DNA of 64,000 bases from an uncultured Allobaculum sp. (GTDB taxonomy: Bacteria > Bacillota_I > Bacilli_A > Erysipelotrichales > Erysipelotrichaceae): assembly GCA_910579655.1 (NCBI GenBank), contig CAJTVE010000003.1, positions 1 to 64,000 of the forward strand, read 5' to 3'. Position numbers and translations under genes: made by a program. The notes beneath the pieces are model-generated. The model was not told the DNA's origin and made no database searches. It saw only the letters and a program-made list of their open reading frames with translations. This document shows, one piece after another, positions 43,454 to 51,610 of the stretch (its first letter is position 1; every line of letters starts with the position of its first letter).

Positions 43454-43865
43454 ACTGTTCCTCCAACTTCCGCTTTTCTCTCTTCTCTAAAATAAGGTCA
43501 GACTGACTTTCTGAATGGGTTAACCGCACTTCTGTCTTGAAAGCAGCTTCCTGCTTGTCTGAGCCAAGTTATTCTTATTGTATCGGTTCCTGTAAAAATT
43601 CATTATCCAGACTCTCAAAGAAGATTTATCTGCCCAAAGCGTCGATCTGCCCTTTTTTGTGTCAGCCAAAAACACCATCTTTGCTTAAAAATCTGGATTC
43701 ATCGTCATTTCTTTTCATTTTGAACTAAAATCAGAATGAAAAATCGCTTTTCTTCAAGCATAAAACGGATACCATCTGCCTTGATTCCGGCTATGTCAGA
43801 TCCTTGCTTCATACAGTTGCTTCATGCAAAGAAAGCATTTTGTACAGATGGAGAAAGAAAGAGAT
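43454..43865. other. divergent region, no gene seen
   Basis: No supported gene or RNA element. It carries the promoters of corA and the FRG gene, not clearly visible. Confidence 0.4.
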
Positions 43866-44714
43866 ATGGATACAATCAGATCAGTCGCTGACTACATCAG
43901 TCACCTGAAAGTTTTGCGCTCGAATGAGTCGGTAGAACGTTTTGCAGTCCGCCAGACCTTTTTTCGCGGTCAGGCCAATAAGGACTGGCCCCTCATTCCG
44001 ACACTTTATCGGAATGGCTATTTTGAAAAAGAGGCCGCAATGATCAAAGAAATTCTCAACGAACTACCCGATGAATTCAACTTGGCAGACCGTGTAGATA
44101 TACTGGCCAAACTTCAGCATTATGGCTTTCCGACCCGGCTGCTCGATATTACGGCCAACCCGCTGGTCGCCCTCTACTTTGCCTGCTTTAAAGAAAAAGA
44201 AATGGACAATGATGGCGCCATTTATGTTTTTTTAGATGTTGAGGCTCGATGGTCTGATCATCCCTATGTCAATATGGTCATGGAGTACATTTTTCAATAT
44301 ACGCCGCACAACGTGAATTTAAGCGAAATGCTCATGCGGCTGAAAAACCGCCCCGATCTGCATATTCTTCATGACGAAGGCGACATTCTGGATTGCCTGA
44401 CCATGCCGGTCATCGCGATCATTCCCCGCAAAATTACCAATCGACTGATTGCCCAAGAGGGCGCCTTTTTCCTGTTTGGCATGAATGCCTATCCTGCTGC
44501 AAATACCCATGATAATACATACTCATTTACACCTCTTGTCATCGATGATCTGGACAAACTGGGATTCCAGTGCCAGAAACTGATCATTCCAGCCAGATAT
44601 AAGCGCGAAATTCTCGACCAGCTCGATCTGCTTGGAATCAATGAACGAATTCTGTTTGCGGATCTCGAACATCAACTGAAGTATTATATGAATAAACATC
44701 GTCCTTCCCTCTGA
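43866..44714 (+). CDS. FRG-domain protein
   Basis: 282 residues. The FRG pattern (PF08867) is clear: TFFRGQANKDWPLIPTLYR near 31-49 and LAKLQHYGFPTRLLDITANPLVALYFAC near 84-111 (outlined here by position). The family is scattered through mobile and defence regions; its function is not established. The second half (IIPRKITNRLIAQEGAFFLFG) is also usual in the family. Start: ATG at 43866 with weak AGAAAGAG; upstream in-frame ATG codons at 43824 and 43845 cannot be excluded. It is a solitary gene with its own terminator, composition like its neighbours. Confidence 0.85.
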   Translation: MDTIRSVADYISHLKVLRSNESVERFAVRQTFFRGQANKDWPLIPTLYRNGYFEKEAAMIKEILNELPDEFNLADRVDILAKLQHYGFPTRLLDITANPLVALYFACFKEKEMDNDGAIYVFLDVEARWSDHPYVNMVMEYIFQYTPHNVNLSEMLMRLKNRPDLHILHDEGDILDCLTMPVIAIIPRKITNRLIAQEGAFFLFGMNAYPAANTHDNTYSFTPLVIDDLDKLGFQCQKLIIPARYKREILDQLDLLGINERILFADLEHQLKYYMNKHRPSL

Positions 44715-44858
44715 CTCTTTTGGACGATCGCCTTCCAGGATGATTACGCCTTGTCTTTTTGCTCACTCGACAGCCAATCAGAAATTTCACCTCAAACAGC
44801 CTGGCAATTTGGATCCGGTCTTCTTGCCTGCATACAACTCAATGCAAATTGAATCTTC

Positions 44859-44892
44859 AAAGGGATCCCCGTCCTGGCTGGATCCCTTTTTT
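44859..44892 (+). terminator. terminator of the FRG gene
   Basis: A 10-bp stem AAAGGGATCC/GGATCCCTTT and a T-run, 144 bases past the stop. Confidence 0.75.
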
Positions 44893-44974
44893 GCCTGCAA
44901 AACAGATCCTGCCCTTCCAGACTTTTGTCCAAGCCAAGTAAAGACCAGACCGCCTGAAAAGTCTGACAATGCCA
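44893..44974. other. intergenic, no gene seen
   Basis: Between the FRG terminator and the nested hairpin. Nothing supported. Confidence 0.3.
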
Positions 44975-45044
44975 AAAAGCCATACTTTTCCAATCCAGAA
45001 GACCGATCCAAAAATCAGGGTCTTTCTGTAGAAAAGTATGGCTG
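44975..45044 (-). terminator. nested hairpin with T-run downstream of fhs
   Basis: A 13-bp perfect outer stem (AGCCATACTTTTC with GAAAAGTATGGCT) encloses a second stem (CAGAAGACC/GGTCTTTCTG, one bulge). On the minus strand five T follow. It is 190 bases past the fhs stop and probably ends the pur-fhs transcript; its two-tier structure is larger than a normal terminator. Confidence 0.65.
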
Positions 45045-45234
45045 AGTCGTTCTTGATCGTTTTCTGAGTTCAGCAGTCCAGGTCAACAAAGGAATGTTCT
45101 TCTGCTTTCATTCATGTTTGAATGACCGCCACAAGAAGGCCATCCGATCAACGGGCAGATAAAATCAGAAATAAACAGCTAAGATCAAACTGGGGATTGA
45201 CCATTTGGGCTGTGACTGGCCAAAAGCCTGTAGC

Positions 45235-46902
45235 TTAGAACAGACCCGTGATCTTGCCGTTTTCGTCGATATCCATATCCAGAGCGGATGGATGTTTAGG
45301 AAGTCCTGGCATCGTCAGAACTTTACCGGTCAGCGCCACGATAAAGCCGGCCCCTAAGGATGGACGCAGTTCACGAACGGTAATCGTGAAGTCCTTTGGT
45401 GCGCCCATGACTTTTGGATCATCACTTAAGGACATCTGGGTTTTGGCCATGCAGATTGGCATTTTGTCCCAGCCGGCCTTTTTGAACTGTTCAACCTGTT
45501 CTTTGGCTTCATCCGTTAAAACAACATCTTTAGCACCATAAACTTTCTGGGCAATGGCAGTGATCTTGTCTTCGATGGAAGCGTCAGTGTCATAGAGTGG
45601 AGCATAGTTGTTTTCTTCATCACACAATGCAACTACCTTTTCGGCCAGATCGAGAGCCCCTTTACCGCCTTTTGCCCAAACCTGGGAAAGGGACAGTGGG
45701 TGGCCATTGGCTTCGCACCAGTCTTCGAGAGCCTTGATTTCGTTTTCCGTATCGCTGTCAAACTGGTTGATCGCAACGATGTAAGGCAGACCAAACTGTT
45801 TTACTGTATCGATGTGTTTGGCCAGGTTGGCACAACCTTCTAACATTGCCTCCACGTTTTCTTCCTTGAGGTCTTCAAAGGCAACACCGCCATGCTGCTT
45901 GAGCGCGCGGATGGTGGCCACGATGACCACCGCATTTGGATGCAGGTCTGCCATGCGGCACTTAATATCCAAAAACTTTTCAGCACCCAGATCCGCACCG
46001 AACCCAGCTTCGGTTACAACGTAGTCAGCCAGTTTCAGAGCAGTTTTCGTAGCAATGACAGAGTTGCAGCCATGCGCGATATTGGCGAATGGTCCGCCAT
46101 GGATCAAAACCGGATTGTGTTCGAGCGTCTGAACCAGGTTTGGTTTGATGGCATCTTTCATGACCATAGCCATGGCGCCTTCGCATTTCAGATCGCGCAC
46201 ATAAACAGGTTCATCGTCCATGTTGTAGCCGATCAACATATCGCCAAAGCGTTTTTTCAGATCCATCAAGTCACCAGCCAGGCATAATGCAGCCATGATT
46301 TCGGAAGCGACTGTGATATTGAAACCATCTGTACGTTCAATCCCGTTGACTTTCGCGCCACAGCCGATTTCAACCTGACGCAGCGTGCGGTCATTCATAT
46401 CCAGACAGCGCTTAAAGCTGATTTTTTCAGGGTTGAGGTTGAGTGCATTGCCCTGGTAGAGATGGTTGTCGATCATGGCACTCAGCAGGTTGTTGGCTGT
46501 GGTGATCGCATGCATATCACCCGTAAAGTGCAAGTTAATATCTTCCATGGGAACAACCTGGGCATATCCGCCGCCGGCAGCCCCGCCCTTCAGACCGAAC
46601 ACAGGACCCAAAGAAGGTTCACGCAGAGCCATCATCGCATTTTTGCCTAAGAGGTTAAGCGCATCCCCAAGACCAACGGTTGTCGTGGATTTTCCTTCAC
46701 CGGCTTTGGTGGGGTTGATGGCAGTCACCAGAATCAGTTTGCCATCTTTGCGATCTTCCAGGTCCAGAACATTGAGGTCTACTTTGGCTTTATTGCGGCC
46801 ATAAGGTTCAATGGCAGCCAGGTCAATCCCTGCTTTTTTTGCAATTTCATCAATCGGCTCCAGGACACACTCCTGAGCAATCTCTAAATCAGTTTTCGCC
46901 AT
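45235..46902 (-). CDS. fhs: formate-tetrahydrofolate ligase
   Basis: 555 residues; makes 10-formyl-THF from formate, THF and ATP, the donor for PurN and PurH. Family motifs: TPTKAGEGKSTTTVGL-like NPTKAGEGKSTTTVGLGDA (P-loop, about 63-81), REPSLGPVFG, GGAAGGGYAQVVPMEDINLHFTGD, and a long TIM-like core ending MPGLPKHPSALDMDID. AAAGGA lies 8 bases before the ATG, and the start overlaps purD by 14 bases, so it is the last gene of the pur operon. Confidence 0.97.
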   Translation of the reverse strand: MAKTDLEIAQECVLEPIDEIAKKAGIDLAAIEPYGRNKAKVDLNVLDLEDRKDGKLILVTAINPTKAGEGKSTTTVGLGDALNLLGKNAMMALREPSLGPVFGLKGGAAGGGYAQVVPMEDINLHFTGDMHAITTANNLLSAMIDNHLYQGNALNLNPEKISFKRCLDMNDRTLRQVEIGCGAKVNGIERTDGFNITVASEIMAALCLAGDLMDLKKRFGDMLIGYNMDDEPVYVRDLKCEGAMAMVMKDAIKPNLVQTLEHNPVLIHGGPFANIAHGCNSVIATKTALKLADYVVTEAGFGADLGAEKFLDIKCRMADLHPNAVVIVATIRALKQHGGVAFEDLKEENVEAMLEGCANLAKHIDTVKQFGLPYIVAINQFDSDTENEIKALEDWCEANGHPLSLSQVWAKGGKGALDLAEKVVALCDEENNYAPLYDTDASIEDKITAIAQKVYGAKDVVLTDEAKEQVEQFKKAGWDKMPICMAKTQMSLSDDPKVMGAPKDFTITVRELRPSLGAGFIVALTGKVLTMPGLPKHPSALDMDIDENGKITGLF

Positions 46903-48136
46903 CTACAAGATCCTTTCTTCCAATATCGGTACGGTAGAACAGCTTGTCGCAGTTTACCTTCTTAACTTCTTCATACGTATTGGCCATCGCGTCTTCCAGT
47001 TTGTCTGCAAGGGTTACGACCATCAGCACGCGCCCGCCGTTGGTTAACAGCCTGCCTTCATCCATCTTGGTTCCCATGTGGTAAACCAGGCCATCGACCT
47101 CATTCACACCTTCAATCGCAGCCCCTTTGGTCGATCCGGCTGGATAGCCTTCACTGGCCAGGACAACACCATGACTGGTTTTGTTGGTCCAGACAAGTTC
47201 TGGTTCCTTGTTTTCCATGACATCCAGAATGGCTTTGACAAAATCGCTTTCCAGACGGCACAGAATCACTTCAGCTTCCGGGTCACCAAAACGGGCATTG
47301 AATTCAATGACTTGTGGCCCTTTGTCCGTCACCATCAAACCGCCATACAGAAAACCGGTAAATGGGCAGCCTTCTTCAACGAGAGCTTTGGCCATCGGTT
47401 TCATGATGGTTTCCATTGTTTCTTCAACGAGTTCCGGCGTGATTTTCTTCACTGGAGAATAGCTTCCCATCCCCCCTGTATTTGGACCGGTATCACCATC
47501 ACCGACACGTTTGTGGTCCTGGGCACACTCTAATGGATAGACATTTTCGCCGTTGACTAAAGCAATTAACGAGAATTCAAAGCCTTCGAGGTAGTCTTCA
47601 ATGACAACGCTGTTGCCAGGAATGTCAAAGGCAATTTTTAAAGCCTCGAGAGCATCGGCTTCGTTCATCGCAACCGTTACTCCCTTGCCGGCTTTCAGGC
47701 CGTTTTCCTTGATGACAATTGGTGCTCCATGCTCTTTGACATAGGAACAGGCCGCATCATAGTCGGTAAAGGTCTGGTAGCCTGCGGTTGGAATGTTGTG
47801 TTTTTTCATCAGCCCTTTGGCGAAGTCTTTGGAGGCTTCGACTTGCGCCGCTGCTTTTGTCGGACCGAAGATTTTCAGCCCCCGGGCTGCAAATTCGTCA
47901 ACGATGCCATCAGCCAGCGCATTTTCCGGGCCCACAATCGTTAAATCGATGTCGTTACTGGCTGCAAAGTCGGCCAATTCAGTCATTTGATTGTCATCAA
48001 TCGGCACCAGAGTGGCAATTTCTGCCATACCTGGATTGCCAGGGGCTGCAAACAGTTCAGTGCATAAGGTGGATTGAGAGGCGGCAAGCGCTAAGGCATG
48101 CTCGCGTCCGCCTTTTCCAATTACGAGAATTTTCAT
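46889..48136 (-). CDS. purD: phosphoribosylamine-glycine ligase
   Basis: 415 residues, ATP-grasp enzyme adding glycine to phosphoribosylamine. The N-terminal MKILVIGKGGREHALA and the grasp motifs (KENGLKAGKGVTVA, GGMGSYSP, FNARFGDPEAEVIL) are intact. The ATG at 48136 has AGGTG 6 bases upstream; the frame upstream of it belongs to purH. It starts 13 bases after purH and overlaps fhs. Confidence 0.96.
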   Translation of the reverse strand: MKILVIGKGGREHALALAASQSTLCTELFAAPGNPGMAEIATLVPIDDNQMTELADFAASNDIDLTIVGPENALADGIVDEFAARGLKIFGPTKAAAQVEASKDFAKGLMKKHNIPTAGYQTFTDYDAACSYVKEHGAPIVIKENGLKAGKGVTVAMNEADALEALKIAFDIPGNSVVIEDYLEGFEFSLIALVNGENVYPLECAQDHKRVGDGDTGPNTGGMGSYSPVKKITPELVEETMETIMKPMAKALVEEGCPFTGFLYGGLMVTDKGPQVIEFNARFGDPEAEVILCRLESDFVKAILDVMENKEPELVWTNKTSHGVVLASEGYPAGSTKGAAIEGVNEVDGLVYHMGTKMDEGRLLTNGGRVLMVVTLADKLEDAMANTYEEVKKVNCDKLFYRTDIGRKDLVDGEN

Positions 48137-48149
48137 GGCAGGCACCTGA

Positions 48150-49682
48150 TTAGTGTTTGAAGTGACGGACGCCAGTGAAGACCATGGCAATGCCGTTCTT
48201 GTTGCATTCATCAATGCTCAGCTGGTCTTTAATCGATCCACCTGGCTGAATAATGGCGGTCACACCAGCTTTTGCGGCTTCTTCAACCGTATCCGGCATT
48301 GGGAAGAAGGCATCAGAAGCCATAACGGAACCTTTGGCTTTTTCGCCAGCCTGTTCGATGGCAATCTTGGCTGCCCCAACACGGTTCATCTGGCCGGCAC
48401 CCACACCGATCGTCTGGTTGTCTTTTACAAGAACAATCGCATTGGATTTGACGTGTTTGACGATATTCCAGCCAAAGAGCAGCTGCTCGAGTTCTTCATC
48501 TGTTGGTTTACGGTCCGTTGGGCAAGTGAGATCTTCCACTTTGACATGGTGAGTATCCATATCCTGAACAAGCAGACCATCATTGACATTGGTATATTTC
48601 AGCGTGTTGTTTGGCTCTAAAGTGGTATCCAGTTCGAGCAGACGGATATTTTTCTTGCGGGTCAGAATTTCCAGCGCTGCATCGGAGAATTTTGGCGCAA
48701 TGATGATTTCCAAAAAAATCTTGCTTAATTTTTCAGCCAGTTCTTCATCGACTTCGTCGTTAAGGGCAACGATACCGCCGAAAATGGAAACAGGGTCAGA
48801 ATCGTAAGCTTTATCCCAGGCTTCATTGATGGTTTCGCCAATGCCCACACCACAGGGATTCATGTGTTTCAGACCAACGGCAGCCTTATGGCCCTGGCAG
48901 TCTTTGAGAACTTCAATGGCCGCGTTGCCATCCTGAATGTTGTTATAGGACAACTCTTTACCATGCAGCTGTTTAGCGTTGGCAAGAGAGTACTGGGGAT
49001 TCATGCCTTTGTAGAAGGCTGCATGCTGGTGTGGATTTTCGCCATAGCGCAGATCCTGTACTTTGTCGAAAGTAATGGTCATGCTTTCCGGGAATTGTTC
49101 GCCAGTTTTCTTGGTCAGGTAGTCGGCAATCATGGTGTCATAACGGGCGGTGTGACGGAAAACTTTGGCAGCGAGACGTTCACGGGTTTCAAGCGTCGTT
49201 TCGCCCAGCGTATTGATTTCTTCGAGAACCTTGTCGTAATCAGCCGGATCGCAGATGACAGGAATGTAGCGATAGTTCTTGGATCCGGAGCGCAGCATGC
49301 TTGGTCCGCCAATATCGATGTTTTCGATAATCTCTTCATGGCTGACGTCTGGTTTCTGAACCGTTTCTTTAAATGGATACAGGTTTACGCAGACCAGATC
49401 AATGTTCTGGATGCCCAGTTCTTCAATCTGTCTGACATGGTCAGGGTTATCTCTGACGCAAAGCAAGGCGCCGTGTACATTTGGATGCAAGGTTTTTACC
49501 CGGCCGTCCATGATTTCTGGAAAGCCAGTTACATCGGAAATCGAAATCGTGGAAATGCCTGCATTTTCCAGTGCCTTGCGCGTTCCGCCAGTGGAAATAA
49601 TTTCGTATCCGGCCTTTACCAGCCCAGCCGCAAAATCGGTCAGGCCTGTTTTGTCGGAAACGCTGATCAGTGCTCTTTTCAT
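48150..49682 (-). CDS. purH: bifunctional AICAR formyltransferase / IMP cyclohydrolase
   Basis: 510 residues; the last two steps to IMP. The N-terminal cyclohydrolase domain has SVSDKTGL, ISTGGT, MDGRVKTLHP and SGSKNYRY. The C-terminal transformylase has RYGENPHQHAAFY, KHMNPCGVG and SDAFFPMPD. GAGGAGAG precedes the ATG. A 311-base gap with a strong hairpin and its own promoter candidate separates it from purN. Confidence 0.97.
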   Translation of the reverse strand: MKRALISVSDKTGLTDFAAGLVKAGYEIISTGGTRKALENAGISTISISDVTGFPEIMDGRVKTLHPNVHGALLCVRDNPDHVRQIEELGIQNIDLVCVNLYPFKETVQKPDVSHEEIIENIDIGGPSMLRSGSKNYRYIPVICDPADYDKVLEEINTLGETTLETRERLAAKVFRHTARYDTMIADYLTKKTGEQFPESMTITFDKVQDLRYGENPHQHAAFYKGMNPQYSLANAKQLHGKELSYNNIQDGNAAIEVLKDCQGHKAAVGLKHMNPCGVGIGETINEAWDKAYDSDPVSIFGGIVALNDEVDEELAEKLSKIFLEIIIAPKFSDAALEILTRKKNIRLLELDTTLEPNNTLKYTNVNDGLLVQDMDTHHVKVEDLTCPTDRKPTDEELEQLLFGWNIVKHVKSNAIVLVKDNQTIGVGAGQMNRVGAAKIAIEQAGEKAKGSVMASDAFFPMPDTVEEAAKAGVTAIIQPGGSIKDQLSIDECNKNGIAMVFTGVRHFKH

Positions 49683-49752
49683 AGTCTCTCCTCTTCTGAT
49701 TTCTTGATTGTCCTGGATCTGTACCGAAACGATCTTTCAAAGGATTCCACAT

Positions 49753-49781
49753 TTATTAGGATCAATATGTATATGGATCAA
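49753..49781 (-). promoter_or_regulatory. candidate internal promoter of purH
   Basis: Minus strand TTGATC (49781-49776), 17-base spacer, TAATAA (49758-49753), about 70 bases before purH. TTGATCC occurs twice as a direct repeat across it. Confidence 0.5.
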
Positions 49782-49831
49782 AAAAATCGTATCGGTAAGC
49801 CCATGACAACTCCATCTTTTCAATAAGGAAA

Positions 49832-49868
49832 TCTGCTTGAAGAAATCCGCCAGATCTCTTCAAGCAGA
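49832..49868. other. 12-bp hairpin between purN and purH
   Basis: Perfect stem TCTGCTTGAAGA/TCTTCAAGCAGA with a 13-base loop. The minus-strand tail TTTCCTTATT is only moderately T-rich, so it may act as a partial terminator or processing site. Confidence 0.5.
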
Positions 49869-49993
49869 GTCGATCTGAATGGTTGGAATGCGAGATAGAT
49901 TGAAATCCACCTGCATTTTTGATCGTTAAAATTTTGTTCACTTATACGTTCTTTACGCTTATCCCTTATGGGTTTGCCCTTGCCTGCGGTCGA

Positions 49994-50581
49994 TTAATCG
50001 TTGGATTTGCGGGCGGCAATATCTTTAGCTGCCTGGTTGATCCCCCGATAGAACAGGTCATACTCCTTGGTATGAACGGCAGTTTCCAGCTGATCAAGAG
50101 TCCATGCCGGGTCAATCGCCACAGACTCCTGGATAATGATCGGTCCGCTGTCGATATTTTCATCAATATAATGAACCGTCACGCCGGTCTGAGGCACTTT
50201 CGCCTCATAAGCGTCGCGAATGGCATGAGCGCCCGGAAAATTGGGCAGCATGGCCGGATGCAGATTGACGATCCGGTTTGGATAGGCATCAAGCAGGGTC
50301 TTGCCGACGATGCGCATATAACCGGACAGAATGATCATCTCCACATCCAGCTCATCGAGCCATTCGAGAATCGCTTTTTCGTATTCCGTTTTGCTGGGAT
50401 AGGCTTTGGGATTGAACCAGCGTTCCGGCAGTCCATAGGTGACCGCTTTCTGGCGGACAGGCGCGTGTTCTTTGTCACAGACGACGCCAGCCAGATCGAC
50501 ATCCAGCTTTCCCTGCCGACTGACCTTGACCAGGGCGTCAAAGTTTGTTCCGCTTCCGGAGGCAAAAACGATCGCTTTCAT
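49994..50581 (-). CDS. purN: phosphoribosylglycinamide formyltransferase
   Basis: 195 residues, 10-formyl-THF-dependent. Motifs: FASGSGTNFDAL near the start, LSGYMRIVG, NLHPAMLPNFPGAHAI (catalytic Asn-His) and the Asp of HYIDENIDSGPII. The ATG overlaps the purM stop by four bases (ATGA), so it is translationally coupled. Confidence 0.96.
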   Translation of the reverse strand: MKAIVFASGSGTNFDALVKVSRQGKLDVDLAGVVCDKEHAPVRQKAVTYGLPERWFNPKAYPSKTEYEKAILEWLDELDVEMIILSGYMRIVGKTLLDAYPNRIVNLHPAMLPNFPGAHAIRDAYEAKVPQTGVTVHYIDENIDSGPIIIQESVAIDPAWTLDQLETAVHTKEYDLFYRGINQAAKDIAARKSND

Positions 50582-51609
50582 CGATGAAGTTCTACCTTTC
50601 CAGAATCTGTGACTTCACCAATCACAAAGCTTTCCTGGCCGACTTCTTTGAGCAGATCCTGAACCAGGACTGCCTGAGATGGATCAACCGCAATGACAAA
50701 GCCAATTCCCATATTGAAGACGTTGTACATTTCCTGTTCGGTAATGTTGGAACGTTTCTGGATGAAGTCAAAGATCGCGGGTCTTGGAAAGCTGTCAAGG
50801 TTGATCGATACTCCCTGGCCTTCATGAAGCATCCGCGGAATGTTTTCAAAGAAACCACCGCCGGTAATGTGCGCCATCCCGTGCAGGTCAGCTTTGCCAA
50901 AGAGGTGTTTTACCGGTTTGACATAGATGCGGGTAGGTTCCAGCAGGACATCCCCCAGACGTTTTCCCCCCAGTTCTTCAAATTCAGCATGGGCATCGAG
51001 GTGGTTGTCTTTAAACAGAACCTTGCGCACCAGCGAGAAGCCGTTGGAATGAACACCGGAAGAGGGCAGTCCAATCAGCACGTCGCCGGCCTTGACTTTT
51101 TCATTGGTCAGCAGCTTATCGCGATCGACGCCGCCAACACAGAACCCCGCCAGATCATAATGATGAACATCATACATATCTGGCATTTCAGCGGTTTCGC
51201 CGCCGATCAGTGCACATTCGGACTGAACACAGCCATCGGCTACTCCTTTGACGATCTGTTCGATCACTTCCGGATGGTTTTTGCCAACCGCAATGTAGTC
51301 CAGAAAAAACAGCGGCGCTGCTCCCTGAACGAGAACGTCGTTGACACACATCGCCACGGCATCGATGCCGATGGTATCATGTTTGTCCATTTCAAAAGCG
51401 AGCATCAGTTTGGTGCCAACGCCATCGGTTCCGGAAACCAGAACCGGGTCATGCAGGCCGGCCTCTTTTAAGTCAAACATGCCGCCAAAGGCGCCGATCG
51501 AATCGATCGCGCCTGGAACTTTGGTGCGGGCCACATGCGATTTAATGCGGCGGACACTGTCATAGCCAGCTTCTAAATCAACGCCGGCTGCTTTATATTG
51601 ATCTGCCAT
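50578..51609 (-). CDS. purM: phosphoribosylformylglycinamidine cyclo-ligase
   Basis: 343 residues, ATP-dependent AIR synthetase. Motifs: GAFGGMFDL, LVSGTDGVGTKL, MCVNDVLVQGAAPLFFLDY, GGETAEMPDMY and HITGGGFFENIPRML. AAAGGA is 8 bases upstream of the ATG at 51609. The gene starts one base after purF2 ends and overlaps purN, within a tightly coupled block. Confidence 0.96.
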   Translation of the reverse strand: MADQYKAAGVDLEAGYDSVRRIKSHVARTKVPGAIDSIGAFGGMFDLKEAGLHDPVLVSGTDGVGTKLMLAFEMDKHDTIGIDAVAMCVNDVLVQGAAPLFFLDYIAVGKNHPEVIEQIVKGVADGCVQSECALIGGETAEMPDMYDVHHYDLAGFCVGGVDRDKLLTNEKVKAGDVLIGLPSSGVHSNGFSLVRKVLFKDNHLDAHAEFEELGGKRLGDVLLEPTRIYVKPVKHLFGKADLHGMAHITGGGFFENIPRMLHEGQGVSINLDSFPRPAIFDFIQKRSNITEQEMYNVFNMGIGFVIAVDPSQAVLVQDLLKEVGQESFVIGEVTDSGKVELHR

Positions 51610-51610
51610 T

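Larger units (their letters stand above)
49683..49993. other. purN-purH intergenic region
   Basis: This is the only long gap inside the minus-strand pur cluster. It carries the hairpin at 49832-49868 and the promoter candidate at 49753-49781, described separately. No gene. Confidence 0.5.
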
